NCBI GenBank assembly: GCA_011525805.1
Contig: WYBR01000030.1
Coordinates: 1 to 64,000 of the forward strand
Length of the DNA: 64,000 nucleotides
From: Vicinamibacteraceae bacterium
GTDB taxonomy: Bacteria; Planctomycetota; Phycisphaerae; Phycisphaerales; UBA5793
Direction: 5' to 3'
Position numbers and translations under genes: made by a program. The notes under the pieces were generated by a model that searched no databases, was not told where the DNA came from, and saw only the letters and a list, made by a program, of their open reading frames with translations. Position 1 is the stretch's first letter. Each line of letters opens with the position of its first letter. Below, piece after piece: positions 23,707 through 33,863 of the stretch.

Positions 23707-26274
23707 ATGATCCGGGCGTCGTGCAAAGTCGGAATGAACAGCCTTCGAGCGCGGCCGGGCCGGACGGCGCTGCTCCTGCTGGCCGTCGCGCTCTCGACGA
23801 GCCTGGTCGTCGTCGTTTCGTGCGCTCTCGATTCGCTGCGCGCTTCGCTGCGGGACGCAATGGAGGACATGCTCGGCAGCGCGGACCTCTACGTGCGCCA
23901 CCAGGCGGGCGGGCGCCTCGACGAATCGCTCATCGACGAAGTCGCCGCCTGGCCGGAGGTCGAGTTCGCCGCCGCGCAACTCGTCTCGACGATTCGCATT
24001 GAGAACCCGCGCACCGGGCAGTCGGGGCTCTTCGAGTGCATCGGCGTACGGCTCGACGTCGAGCCGCGCATCCGCCCGCTGACTTTCCTCGACGGCCGCA
24101 TGGCGGAAAGCGAAGGCGAGATCGTCATCGACCCGCGAGTCGCCGACGTGCTCGACGCCGAGGTCGGCGACTCCCTGCGCCTCGGCGACTGGGGGCGCGA
24201 GCGCGACCTCACCCTCGCGGGCGTACACGACCGCGTCAACCTCGCAGTCCTTCAGAACCCGCAGGCGCGGCTGGACCTGAAGGCGATGCAGGAGGTCGCG
24301 GGATATCCGGGCAAGGTCACCTCGATCGACGTCGTGCTGCGGCAGGGCGAAGTGATCGGCGACGCGATCCGGCTGCGCGGCAGCGCGATCCGGCCACCGG
24401 CCGAACTCACTCCCTCCGACATGGCGCGGACGGGCCTGGACCGCAACCTGCGCGGCATGGGCATTCTGCGCTACATCGCTTTCCTCTTCGCGTTCATCTC
24501 CTCGGCGTTCATCGTGCTGACGGGGCTGACGACGGCGGTGACGCAGCGCATCGCCGAACTCGCGACGCTGCGCTGCATCGGGGCGACGCGCTCGATCATC
24601 TTCGCGTCGCAACTTCTGGTCGGCGCGGCGATCGGGGGGTTGGGAGGCGCGCTCGGCCTGCCGCTGGGCATTCTGTGGGGCTGGCTGTTTTCGCTCTATT
24701 TTCATCGCTACCTCCGCGCCGGACTGGTCATCGAGATCGGTCCGCTGCTGATCGCGCTGGCCGGCGCGGTCGCGGCGGGAGTGGCGGGGGCGCTGCTTCC
24801 GGCATGGTCGTGCGCGCGCATCGCGCCGCTGGCGGCGCTGCGGGTGCGGGCGCGGCCGCCGCACCTGGCGCGCGTGTTCTACGCGATCGCCGCCGCCGTC
24901 ATCGCTCTGCTGCTCCAGCAACTCTCGCTGCGCCTGCCGGCGAGCGAGCAGGTGGCGTTCTGGTCGCACCTGTTCTTCGGCGCGCCGTTGATGGTGACGG
25001 CGTGGTTCCTGCTGAGCGTTCCGTCGCTCCTGGTCGTGACGCGCCTGGCCGCCGGGCCGCTTTCACGGCTGCTCGGCCTGCCGCGGCGCCTGCTCGCCGA
25101 GTCGGTCCTCGCGACGCCCTACCGCAACGGGTTCACGGCCGGGGCGCTGATGCTCGGCCTGGCGATCATGATCGCGGTGCGCTCCGCGGGCGGGGGGCTG
25201 CTGAGCAACTGGGTCGAGCCGATCCGCTTTCCCGACGCCTTCATCACCCTCACCGGCGGCGTGCCGCAGGAGCACCAGGACTGGATCGCGCGGCAGGACT
25301 GGGTCGGACACGTCTCGCCCATCGGCCTGTTCAAACTCGACGTGGAGGACCGGCACCTCTTCGGCGTCAAGGGCATCGCGCCGCAGCGCGTCTACTTCAT
25401 CTCCTTCGAGCCCGACCCCTTCTTCGCGCTCACCAACATCGAGTGGGTGCAGGGTGACGAGCAGGAAGCGCGGCGGCGCCTCAAGGAAGGCGATGCGATC
25501 CTCGTGGCGCGCGAGTTCCTCTCGGCGCGGGGCATCGGCGTGGGCGACACGCTCCGCCTCAGCGCGGGCGCGACGAGCCACGAGTTCGAGATCGTCGGCG
25601 TCGTCGCCTCGCCGGGGCTGGACATCGCGACCGAGATCTTCGGCATCGAGGGACAATTCCACCAGCAGGCGATCTCGAGCGTCTTCGGCACGCGCGCCGA
25701 CGCCAAGCGCCTCTTCGACCACACGGCGGTGCGGCTCTTCCAGTTCGAGGTGCTCGACGAAACGCTCGGAGACCGGGAGATCGCGGACCGGCTCAAGGAG
25801 GCGCTGGGGCCGGTGTTCTTCGGCTCGGGTCGGCTCATCAAGCAGGCGCTGCGGCAGATGGCCGAGAACCTCATGCTGATGATCAGCGTCATCGCCTTCG
25901 CCTCGCTCATCGTCGCGGCTCTCGGGATGGCCAACGTCGTGGCGGCCAACGTCGCGGCCCGGAAGTTCGAGTTCGGCGTTCTCCGCGCCATCGGCGGCTC
26001 GCGCGGCGTCGTCGGACGCCTCATCCTCGGCGAGGCGCTGCTCGTCGGCATGGCGTCGTGGTTCACGGGGACCGGACTGGGCCTCTGGGACGCAAGCAAC
26101 GGCGTGTTCCTCCTGCGGCGAATGGTCGGCGTCGAGTTCGCGCTGGCGATTCCCTGGCCGGCCTTGTGGGGCTATGCGCTCGTCCTGCTCTTCGCCCTCG
26201 TTGCGGCTCTGCCCACGGCGATGCGACTGCTCCGCCACACACCCTGCGAACTCCTCGCGCGGCGCGCGGAGTAG
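23707..26274 (+). CDS. FtsX-fold ABC transporter permease, two permease domains
   Basis: This 855-residue membrane protein has an N-terminal transmembrane helix (about 20-42), a periplasmic domain (about 50-235), three membrane helices around 255-375, a mid-region of about four hydrophobic segments (about 395-510), a second periplasmic domain (about 515-715) and three C-terminal helices (about 720-840). This is the FtsX arrangement duplicated, as in large MacB/LolC-like permeases. With the ATPase at 22820 it should form a mechanotransmission-type exporter or lipoprotein transporter. The substrate is unknown. Confidence 0.88.
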   Translation: MIRASCKVGMNSLRARPGRTALLLLAVALSTSLVVVVSCALDSLRASLRDAMEDMLGSADLYVRHQAGGRLDESLIDEVAAWPEVEFAAAQLVSTIRIENPRTGQSGLFECIGVRLDVEPRIRPLTFLDGRMAESEGEIVIDPRVADVLDAEVGDSLRLGDWGRERDLTLAGVHDRVNLAVLQNPQARLDLKAMQEVAGYPGKVTSIDVVLRQGEVIGDAIRLRGSAIRPPAELTPSDMARTGLDRNLRGMGILRYIAFLFAFISSAFIVLTGLTTAVTQRIAELATLRCIGATRSIIFASQLLVGAAIGGLGGALGLPLGILWGWLFSLYFHRYLRAGLVIEIGPLLIALAGAVAAGVAGALLPAWSCARIAPLAALRVRARPPHLARVFYAIAAAVIALLLQQLSLRLPASEQVAFWSHLFFGAPLMVTAWFLLSVPSLLVVTRLAAGPLSRLLGLPRRLLAESVLATPYRNGFTAGALMLGLAIMIAVRSAGGGLLSNWVEPIRFPDAFITLTGGVPQEHQDWIARQDWVGHVSPIGLFKLDVEDRHLFGVKGIAPQRVYFISFEPDPFFALTNIEWVQGDEQEARRRLKEGDAILVAREFLSARGIGVGDTLRLSAGATSHEFEIVGVVASPGLDIATEIFGIEGQFHQQAISSVFGTRADAKRLFDHTAVRLFQFEVLDETLGDREIADRLKEALGPVFFGSGRLIKQALRQMAENLMLMISVIAFASLIVAALGMANVVAANVAARKFEFGVLRAIGGSRGVVGRLILGEALLVGMASWFTGTGLGLWDASNGVFLLRRMVGVEFALAIPWPALWGYALVLLFALVAALPTAMRLLRHTPCELLARRAE

Positions 26275-26388
26275 CGCGGCGCCGGACCAACGCGCCGGTG
26301 AAGACCAGGCATCGCCGCGACAAGGCCCAGAGGGTGCTGCAAGAGAGGCACTGGGCACTGGGCGCCGGGCAAGAGGGTGAAAGCATTC

Positions 26389-26430
26389 ACCCCAGAGAGC
26401 ACAGAGGGAACAGAGGGGGCAGGAGGGAAA
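26389..26430 (-). repeat. CTCTGTG-type repeat, reverse orientation
   Basis: The + strand here reads as CCAGAGAGCACAGAGG units. Its reverse complement matches the CTCTGTG repeats at 3305-3345. It begins a composite noncoding repeat zone in the 440-nt gap 26275-26714. Confidence 0.5.
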
Positions 26431-26433
26431 CTC

Positions 26434-26640
26434 ACCGGGCCGACGCACCAGCGAGGACGAGAGGCATTCCCGACCGGCGCCATGATTCGCGGCTCTGAGC
26501 CAAGCATGGCGAACGTGCAGGTGCGCGAGTGTTGGAAGGGGTGCCACACCGCATTGCGCCAGCGTGCGGTGTGCGAGCGTGCACGCTCGCTCGTTCACCA
26601 CTGCCGTTCACACCGCACTCTCGCCCAGAGCGGCGAGCGT
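26434..26640. repeat. composite dispersed repeat zone
   Basis: This stretch shares a CGGGCCGACGC.CCAGCG block (26436-26453) with 38497-38515 and 46203-46219. It also shares a 38-nt block (26556-26593) with 38507-38544, about 33 of 38 identical by eye. Short hairpins such as GAGCGT/ACGCTC (26575-26587) occur inside. No coding frame is supported here. The element lies between the permease and the HpnN-like gene. Confidence 0.5.
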
Positions 26641-26714
26641 GCCGCGGCGCCCGTCGGGCCTGAAGTGAAACTGCGCTGACGATCCGGGCCGGAGGGCGTT
26701 ATCCTGATGGTCTT

Positions 26715-29396
26715 ATGCACGAGCGCCTGCGGGACGAGTTTCTGGGCTGGCTGGGACGGGCGGTCATCGCCCGGAGATCGGTGGTGCTCATTGCCGCCGC
26801 GGTGCTGCTCGCGCTGAGCGTGGCGCTGGCGGCGACGCGGCTGGAGATGCAGACGGACCGCAGTTTCCTCGTCGACCCCGATCTTCGGTGGAACGCGGCG
26901 TACCTCGCCTACAAGGACGAGTTCCCGCGCTGGGGCGACGTCCTCGTCGCCATCGACCGGGGCGAGCGGTGGAGCGGGCTGACGCCGCCCGAGTTTGAGC
27001 GGGCGGCGATGTTCGCGCAGTCCCTGGCGCGGCTGCTCGAACAGGAGCCGGCAATCGAAAGCGTGCTGAGCGGCTACGAGTTCCAGCCGCAGCACGCGCG
27101 GCTCATGCTCTCGCTTCCCGACGGGGCGTATGAGCGTGCGCTGGCAGAATTCGGATCTTCGCGCGTGGTGCTCGAATCGGCGTCGATGGTCGATCTCCTC
27201 GGGCGCACGCTGCGCGGCCTGTCATCCTCAATCGCGGCTCCGGAGTCGGCGACGGGCTCGCTCGACGACCTGGCCCGCCTGCTGCGCGCGATTGACGAAT
27301 CGATGAGCGACCCGTCGCGGCGGATTCTCGACGGGGCGGGCGGCTGGCGGCCGCTTGAGAGCGAATCGGGCCGCTATCTCTTCCTCTCGGTGGCACTGCA
27401 GCGGAGCGAGAAATCAGTCTCGGGGCTGGCGGACGGCGTGGCGGCGATCCGCCGCATCATCGCCGAGATGCAGAGCAAGCGGCTCTTTCACGGCATCGAG
27501 GCCGGCGTCACGGGCATCGGCGCCATCGAGAACGACGAGACGACGCAGTCGATCGCCGACTCCACCTTCACCTCCATCCTCGCGTTCGGACTGATCTCGC
27601 TGCTGATGGTGGTCGTGTATCGAGGGGTGGTGGTGCCTTTGTGCGCCGCCATCACGCTGCTGATCTCGATCGGATGGAGTTTCGGCTGGGCGGCGCTGGC
27701 GGTCGGGCACCTGCAGGTGCTCAGCGTGGTGTTCACGGTAATTCTGCTCGGGCTGGGAATCGACTTTGCGATTCACGTTACGGCTCGCCTGGAACTGGCG
27801 CGCGACGAGCACGAGGGGCTCGGCGACGTCCTGCGCCGAGTGTACCGCGCCATCGGGCCGGGGCTGATCACCGGCGCGGTAACGACGGCGGCTTCGTTCG
27901 CGGTGATGATGCTCACCGACTTTCGCGGCGTGGCGGAGATGGGCCTGATCGCCGCGGGCGGCATCCTCCTCTGCCTGATCGCCATGCTCTGCGTCTATCC
28001 GGCCCTCCTTTCGCTGCGCGGCGAGTGGCGAAAGAGCGTGCGCCATCGGCGCGGAGGCGAGGATGCCCACTTCGCCCACGGGCGGCTGGACGTCGTCGAT
28101 CGCCGGCCGCGGACGATCATCGCGCTGTCCGGCTTGCTGTTGGCGGCGGGGGTTCCCGCGGCGCTGCGGACGCGCTACGACCCGAACCTGCTCAACCTCC
28201 ATCCGCCCGGCGTCGAAAGCGTCGTATGGGAGAAGCGCCTGATGGACGACAGCCGGCGCTCGGCGTGGATCGGGCTGAGCATCGTCGATTCGCTCGACGA
28301 GGCCGAGCGCTTCACTGCGGCCTTTCTCGAACGGCCGGAGCAGATCGCGGGCGTGGAGGGGATCGGCGCGCTCTTTCATCCGCAGCGCGAGGCGCGGCGC
28401 GCGGCGCTGGCCGAAAGCCTGCCGCGCGAGATTCCGCCGTCGGAGGACGGCCAGGCGGCGGAGGCGCTGGACCTGCTGCGGCAGTTGCGGGCGGGGATTG
28501 AGGCCGCGGCGGGCGGCGATCTCGGATCTTCCCCAGACGCCCCCGACGAGCCGCTACGCGAAGCGCTCGTGCAGGTGGCGGCGGCGTGCGAGCATCTCGC
28601 ACAGCGCCTCGACTCCTCCGAGAGCGCGTCGCTGTGGAGCAGCGCCTCGGCGGCGTGGCGGCGCGACCGCGCGGCGATCATCGAAGCGTGGACGGCGCTC
28701 GCCGATCCGCGCCCGACGGCGATCGAAGACCTCCCCGAGCCGCTCCGGACGCTCAACGTCAGCCCCGACGGGCGACTGCTGCTGCGCATCCAGCCCGCGG
28801 GAGAGGGCGGCTCGGTGCTCGATCGCGATCGGCTGCGCGCGTTTGTCGCGGCGATGCGCGCGGTGGATGCGGATGTGCTCGGCCCCGCGATTCAGATCTA
28901 CGAGTCAACAAGCCTCATCGCGCGGGCGTACACGATCGCGACGAGCCTGGCGGTCGCGGCGATTCTGCTCATCCTGCTCTTCGACTTCCGCTCGCTGTCG
29001 GACTCGCTTCTGGCGCTGCTGCCGGTGACGGCGGGATTCATCGGCCTGTTCGCGGTGATGGGGTTGACGGGCCTGCCGCTGAACTTCGCCAACATCATCG
29101 TCATGCCCTTCATCTTCGGCATCGGCGTCGATGCGGGCGTGCACATCGTCCACCGCTGGCGCGAGGATCCGACCGGCGTGCCGCGCGGCCTTTCCGGCGG
29201 CACGGGACGCGGCATCCTGCTCACGACTCTCACGACCGTCATCGGCTTCGGCAGCATGGCGCTGGCGCAGCACCGCGGCATCCGCGGCCTGGGCATCACG
29301 ATGGCGATCGGCCTGACGATCACGCTGATCGTCTGTTACACGATGCTGCCGGCGATCCTGCGCCTGCGCACCGCCCCCGACGATATGCACAGATAG
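26715..29396 (+). CDS. RND/MMPL-family transporter, HpnN-like
   Basis: This 893-residue protein has two RND halves. Each half has one N-terminal helix, a large outer loop (about 40-270 and 490-730) and five hydrophobic helices (about 280-430 and 740-885). The GLGIDFAIHVTARL segment (about 345-358) and its mirror GIGVDAGVHIVHRW (about 805-818) are the usual RND helix-4 motifs. It resembles HpnN, which moves hopanoids to the outer membrane, in length and loop layout. No hopanoid genes are in the window, so the lipid cargo is uncertain. Confidence 0.8.
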   Translation: MHERLRDEFLGWLGRAVIARRSVVLIAAAVLLALSVALAATRLEMQTDRSFLVDPDLRWNAAYLAYKDEFPRWGDVLVAIDRGERWSGLTPPEFERAAMFAQSLARLLEQEPAIESVLSGYEFQPQHARLMLSLPDGAYERALAEFGSSRVVLESASMVDLLGRTLRGLSSSIAAPESATGSLDDLARLLRAIDESMSDPSRRILDGAGGWRPLESESGRYLFLSVALQRSEKSVSGLADGVAAIRRIIAEMQSKRLFHGIEAGVTGIGAIENDETTQSIADSTFTSILAFGLISLLMVVVYRGVVVPLCAAITLLISIGWSFGWAALAVGHLQVLSVVFTVILLGLGIDFAIHVTARLELARDEHEGLGDVLRRVYRAIGPGLITGAVTTAASFAVMMLTDFRGVAEMGLIAAGGILLCLIAMLCVYPALLSLRGEWRKSVRHRRGGEDAHFAHGRLDVVDRRPRTIIALSGLLLAAGVPAALRTRYDPNLLNLHPPGVESVVWEKRLMDDSRRSAWIGLSIVDSLDEAERFTAAFLERPEQIAGVEGIGALFHPQREARRAALAESLPREIPPSEDGQAAEALDLLRQLRAGIEAAAGGDLGSSPDAPDEPLREALVQVAAACEHLAQRLDSSESASLWSSASAAWRRDRAAIIEAWTALADPRPTAIEDLPEPLRTLNVSPDGRLLLRIQPAGEGGSVLDRDRLRAFVAAMRAVDADVLGPAIQIYESTSLIARAYTIATSLAVAAILLILLFDFRSLSDSLLALLPVTAGFIGLFAVMGLTGLPLNFANIIVMPFIFGIGVDAGVHIVHRWREDPTGVPRGLSGGTGRGILLTTLTTVIGFGSMALAQHRGIRGLGITMAIGLTITLIVCYTMLPAILRLRTAPDDMHR

Positions 29397-29626
29397 CTTG
29401 GCGCGCGCATGGCGTTACTCACAAGATGTGCCGCAAGGGGCGGTTGCGCCGGTGCTCATCGTCATCTCCACCCCGGCCGGCGTGCTGCGGGCGTGACGCA
29501 TTGTGGTCTTGACTTGCCATCAGAGCCGTGCCGGCCCGGTGCCGGGCTGAAAACCGGGGACCGGCGCGATGGTCCGCCGATCTCAAGCGTGTCGGACCAA
29601 AGTCCATCCCGCAGAGAGGTTGAATC

Positions 29627-30676
29627 ATGCGCTTGACTTGCCTTGCCCACGTCCCATATCCTCACATCGACCATCACGGCTTCGCCGCGGGGAGGCGCCT
29701 GATGATGCTCAGCGGCACATCGCTTCTCGCCTTCATTTCCGTCTCGCTGCTGGCGCACGCCTCGGCTGTGGCGCCGCCGACTCTCACGGCCAGGGAGATC
29801 GACGACGGCTACGTCTGGCTGACCGTCGGCGATGTCGACAACATCAAGTTTGAGGGCTACTTCGGCTGGTTCGCGGGGCGGGGCAGTGTGCCCTACGAAT
29901 ATCGCATCGCGCAGTCAGAAGTCCTCACGTCTCAGCACCTCGAGTTCGTGCAGGCGTACTGGCCCTTTTACGACGGCGATCCCCTCTCCGAGCATTTCAC
30001 CGGCATGTTCATCACCGGCCGGCGTGAGGGCAACGGCTACGTCTACGAAGTCATGCCCGGCTGGGAGGATGCGCCCAACACCATGTCCCTGCGCATGGCG
30101 GCGCGGTTCTGCAACTGGCTCCATAACGGCAAAGTCAACGAGCAGTGGGCCTTCGACAAGGGCGTCTACGACACCGGCACCTTCACGCGCAATCCCGACG
30201 GCTCCTACAACGATGACTACACGCGATCGCCTGATGCCCGCTACTGGATCCCAACGGCGGATGAGTGGCTTAAGGCGGTGTACTACGATCCGAATCGGTA
30301 CGGCCCCGGCAAGGGAGGCTGGTGGATTCACCCCGGAAGTTCGGATGAGCGCCTTCGGATCGAGTATCCCGAGAACGATGGACAGACGAACGGTGGGTTG
30401 TGGGAGTGGTACAACAGCCGACTGCCGGCGGGAATGTACCCCCATGTGCGAACGCCGTGGGGGTTGCTGGACGCGTCCGGCGGCGCGTCGGAGCACACGA
30501 CGGACGGATATTCGTTCGGGTCGAGTTTTCTCGATGACATCATCATGGTCCACCAGTACGACCGGGCGGGGCAGCCGCACTTTCCCACAGGGAGAAGGCC
30601 AGAGACCGGAAACTCTGACGGGCTGCGTCTCGCCAAGCCGGCGCGGATCGTTGGAGTCTCTCATCACGATCGTTAA
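29627..30676 (+). CDS. secreted FGE-sulfatase-domain protein
   Basis: This 349-residue protein starts with an N-terminal extension and a signal-like helix (about 27-47). The remainder has the formylglycine-generating-enzyme fold signatures: an N-terminal YEYRIAQSEVLTSQHLEFVQ block, a middle AARFCNWLHNG block and a WIPTADEWLKAVYYDP block. It keeps GGLWEWYN and DASGGASEH, which stand in for the usual N.WEW region, and ends with SDGLRLAK. The catalytic Cys pair of true FGE is not obvious, so it is probably a non-catalytic or carbohydrate-binding relative. GAGAGGTTGA precedes the ATG; an ATG at 29702 is an alternative. Confidence 0.8.
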   Translation: MRLTCLAHVPYPHIDHHGFAAGRRLMMLSGTSLLAFISVSLLAHASAVAPPTLTAREIDDGYVWLTVGDVDNIKFEGYFGWFAGRGSVPYEYRIAQSEVLTSQHLEFVQAYWPFYDGDPLSEHFTGMFITGRREGNGYVYEVMPGWEDAPNTMSLRMAARFCNWLHNGKVNEQWAFDKGVYDTGTFTRNPDGSYNDDYTRSPDARYWIPTADEWLKAVYYDPNRYGPGKGGWWIHPGSSDERLRIEYPENDGQTNGGLWEWYNSRLPAGMYPHVRTPWGLLDASGGASEHTTDGYSFGSSFLDDIIMVHQYDRAGQPHFPTGRRPETGNSDGLRLAKPARIVGVSHHDR

Positions 30677-30711
30677 ACCTGAATCGCGGCAAAGCAGAAG
30701 GAGAAGAGATC

Positions 30712-32112
30712 ATGCGGAACGGATTGTGGATGGTGCTGGTGTTGTGCGCGTTGCATTCCACGTCGGCGTTTGCCGACATCATCGTCCTCGCAGAAGTGAA
30801 TCAGGGGCAGTACCCCGAGTTCAGCGTTGAGTACGTCGACGGTGAGTGGAACGTCGTGCTCTCGTCCACTGGCGAGGACAATCTCGGTGGCGTCTTCCGA
30901 ATCCGCAGCACCAGCAACGCAACGGACATCATTCGGTACGTCGTGTGCGACCTGGATGACCTGACGGGAGTCGGGCTCTACGTGGAGGCGAATCCGAACG
31001 CCAACGGGGCCCTGGTCAAGACTGTGAAAAGCATCACTTCCATCGGAGAGGCTGACATCGTGATGTACCTTTGCGAGACCTCACACGATGTTGGAAGCAT
31101 TGCCGTCCATGCCATTGGAACTGTGGTGGCGGACGGTAACCTGACCGGTTCGATCACAAGTGGGTCGAACGTGACGAAACTCGAAATCGGAGGCGCCGTG
31201 ACGGGCAACGTCAGCGCCGCCAACGGATTGATCAAGAACATCGAAGCGGGCGGCGCCATCGGCTCGGGCGGAACGCCGATCTCAATCACCGCCCACGACT
31301 ACGTGCGGCGCGTCATGGGCGCCTCCGTTCACGCCGCAATCAGCGCCACAGGCACAGGCGTGCCCTATGGCGCCCTGGCCCGGATCGTCTCGACTTCCGG
31401 CGACTTCACCGGCAGCCTCACCTGCGAGCGCATTGTTCCCATCGACCAAGGGCAGTACAACATCGACTGGAACATCGCGGGCGATCTCGTCGCCGACGTG
31501 ACCTGCGAGTGGTACCTGCACAGCGACTTCACGATCTACGTGAACGGCAGCCTCGAAGGAGACATCACCTTCGACCTCGACGACGGCCTGCAGGGCCAGA
31601 TCATCCTCAACGCGGGCAACGACGGCGGGGAATGGAACGGAACGATCACTGTCGATGACATGACTCTCTCAGGCCCGAATTACACGCAGACCTCAGCGCA
31701 GATCGGCGGCGGGGCCGTCGGACTCGCCCCATTCAACTTTCACGCCACCAACTGCGTTCCGGCCGACAACGCGACCGTCACCGCCGAACCCGGGACCGTT
31801 ACGCTCAGCCACTACGGGCCGGTCGAGAAGTACGGCCAGACGACGGTCGCCGAACTGAAGATCGTCCGGCATCCCCTCGTTCACTTCTGCGCTGAATGTG
31901 ATGAAACCGTGACGGGGCAATTCTCCTGGCAGTACGCCGCTAACGGGCGAGACATCGTAATCACTCCGGGCCAGGGCTACGCCTTCGAGGACGGCTACGA
32001 GTACCACATCACACCCGTCATCACGGGCGAGACGGTCCTTCGCTGCCAGGGTGTCGCGGGCAATCCCGTCGTGCAGTCCTACGACTACAACTTCAAGGTG
32101 GATGTGCCGTAG
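30712..32112 (+). CDS. secreted beta-rich protein of unknown function
   Basis: This 466-residue protein has a clear signal peptide (about 1-21, ending TSAFA) and AGAAGGAGAAGAGATC as ribosome-binding site. The middle region (about 110-310) consists of short, evenly spaced beta strands with repeated GSI, GNV, GAI-type turns, typical of a right-handed beta-solenoid. The C-terminal part (about 345-466) looks like an Ig-like beta domain. It follows the FGE-domain gene by 35 nt and may be co-expressed. Confidence 0.7.
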   Translation: MRNGLWMVLVLCALHSTSAFADIIVLAEVNQGQYPEFSVEYVDGEWNVVLSSTGEDNLGGVFRIRSTSNATDIIRYVVCDLDDLTGVGLYVEANPNANGALVKTVKSITSIGEADIVMYLCETSHDVGSIAVHAIGTVVADGNLTGSITSGSNVTKLEIGGAVTGNVSAANGLIKNIEAGGAIGSGGTPISITAHDYVRRVMGASVHAAISATGTGVPYGALARIVSTSGDFTGSLTCERIVPIDQGQYNIDWNIAGDLVADVTCEWYLHSDFTIYVNGSLEGDITFDLDDGLQGQIILNAGNDGGEWNGTITVDDMTLSGPNYTQTSAQIGGGAVGLAPFNFHATNCVPADNATVTAEPGTVTLSHYGPVEKYGQTTVAELKIVRHPLVHFCAECDETVTGQFSWQYAANGRDIVITPGQGYAFEDGYEYHITPVITGETVLRCQGVAGNPVVQSYDYNFKVDVP

Positions 32113-32271
32113 GATCTGCTGACGGCATGAGTCGCAGGGGTGGCGGTAGAGGTTGACGGCCGCAGTGAGTGAGCGCGGCTTCAGGCTGCACCCGCATGTC
32201 GTGGGCACCGCGTGGGCGCGCCGATTCGCATTTTTGACATGCGCCCGCTCATACTGCCGACATTCTGACTT

Positions 32272-33783
32272 ATGAACGTCTCCAGTTTCCTCAAGCACTG
32301 GTCGATCCGCGAGAATCCGTTCATGGCGGAGGAGGCGCGTCAGGACGAGGTGCTGGCGCGGCTGCACGGGCAGTCGCCGCACCCTGATTTCTTCAAGGTG
32401 CTCGGCGATCCCGGCCGGCCGGCGTCTTCGGTCGTCTTCGGCGAGAAGGGCAGCGGCAAGACGGCGATCCGCCTCTTGCTCGAAGAGCGGCTCAAGGAGC
32501 ATGACGCGGGCCGCAGCGCGGGGCGGACGCTGGTGATCGCCTATGACGAGTGGAACCCCGTCCTCGACCGCTTTGCGCGCCGGGTGAGGGGCAAGACGCC
32601 GCTCGAATCGCTCCAGCGGCTGCGGCTCGTCGATCACATCGACGGCCTGCTGAGCGTCGCCGTGGCGGACCTCGTCGACGCGGTCGTGGGGCGCAAGGGC
32701 GAGGGGCACGTCGAACTCGGACCGGAGGCGGGCGCGACGGTCCGGCGCCTCGACCGCGACACGCAGAAGGACTGGATCATCCTCCAGACGCTCTACGACC
32801 GGCCTGACCAGGCGACGCCGCGCGGGCGGCTGCTGCGGCGGGCGCTGCGCTTTCGCGAGTCGTCGTGGATCGGGCCGACGCGCTGGCTGCGCAATATTCT
32901 CTGGGGACTGCTGCTCATCGCCGGCGGCGCCTACGCCTGGTTCCACTATCAGGGACAGACGGACTGGATCGCGCACCTGGGCCTGGGCGCGCTGGCGGCA
33001 TGCACGCTGCTCATCAGCGGCAAGGTGCTCTTCGACCGCCTGCGCCTCGCGCGCCTCGCGCGGCTGCTGTCAAACCAGTTGCGCGTGCTCGACCGGCCGA
33101 CAGAGTCTTTCCGCGAAGCGCTCGAAGCGCTGCCGGCCGACCTCCGCGAGAGCAGCGCCTGGCCGATTGACGATCTCGACGACCCGCGGTATGCGATGCT
33201 CGAGCGCTTACGCCGGGCGGTGCGGCCGTTCGGATTCGAGCGGCTGGTGGTGCTCATCGACCGCGTGGATGAGCCGACGCTGGTGAGCGGCGACGTGCAG
33301 CGCATGAAGGCCGTCGTCTGGCCGCTGTTCAACAACAAGTTCCTCCAGCAGAGCGGCATCGCGTTCAAGATGATGCTGCCCATCGAACTGCGCCACGAAC
33401 TGCACCGCCAGAGCAGCGACTTTTTCCAGGAAGCGCGCCTCGACAAGCAGAACCTCATCGACCGTCTCTCCTGGTCGGGGGCAATGCTCTACGACCTGTG
33501 CACGGCCCGGCTGCGGGCGTGCATGGACGAGGGGGCCGAGCCGATCGCGCTGACGGCGCTCTTCGACGAGACGGTAACGCGGCAGGACGTGGTCGATGCG
33601 CTCGACCAGATGCGCCAGCCGCGCGACGCCTTCAAGATGATGTACCGGGTGATCCAGGAGCACTGCTCCAACACGCCCGAGGAGGAGTCGAACTGGCGGA
33701 TTCCGAAACTGGTGCTCGACCAGGTGCGCCGCCAGCAGGTGGAGCGCCTCGAGGGGCTGCAGCGCGGGCTGAGGCCGGCGTGA
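32272..33783 (+). CDS. KAP-like P-loop ATPase with inserted membrane helices
   Basis: This 503-residue protein has Walker A GEKGSGKT (57-64) and Walker B RLVVLID (324-330), with RVDE following. Two transmembrane helices (about 207-225 and 235-254) lie between the two motifs. This insertion of membrane helices between the Walker motifs is typical of KAP-family NTPases. KAP proteins are found in both phage-defence and membrane-organising roles, so the role here is open. It is convergent with the SDH_sah protease. No effector domain is seen. Confidence 0.75.
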   Translation: MNVSSFLKHWSIRENPFMAEEARQDEVLARLHGQSPHPDFFKVLGDPGRPASSVVFGEKGSGKTAIRLLLEERLKEHDAGRSAGRTLVIAYDEWNPVLDRFARRVRGKTPLESLQRLRLVDHIDGLLSVAVADLVDAVVGRKGEGHVELGPEAGATVRRLDRDTQKDWIILQTLYDRPDQATPRGRLLRRALRFRESSWIGPTRWLRNILWGLLLIAGGAYAWFHYQGQTDWIAHLGLGALAACTLLISGKVLFDRLRLARLARLLSNQLRVLDRPTESFREALEALPADLRESSAWPIDDLDDPRYAMLERLRRAVRPFGFERLVVLIDRVDEPTLVSGDVQRMKAVVWPLFNNKFLQQSGIAFKMMLPIELRHELHRQSSDFFQEARLDKQNLIDRLSWSGAMLYDLCTARLRACMDEGAEPIALTALFDETVTRQDVVDALDQMRQPRDAFKMMYRVIQEHCSNTPEEESNWRIPKLVLDQVRRQQVERLEGLQRGLRPA

Positions 33784-33863
33784 GAGGATGAGGCTGGCAC
33801 GCGCGGCACCCACTCGGTTTTGCCTCAGTCAGGCAGCAGTCCGAGAGCAGCCGCTGACGTCGC

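Noticed and set aside
32236-32257. possible sigma-70 promoter upstream of the KAP-like gene
   Set aside because: A TTGACA is present, but no -10 box lies at a suitable spacing, so it was not listed.
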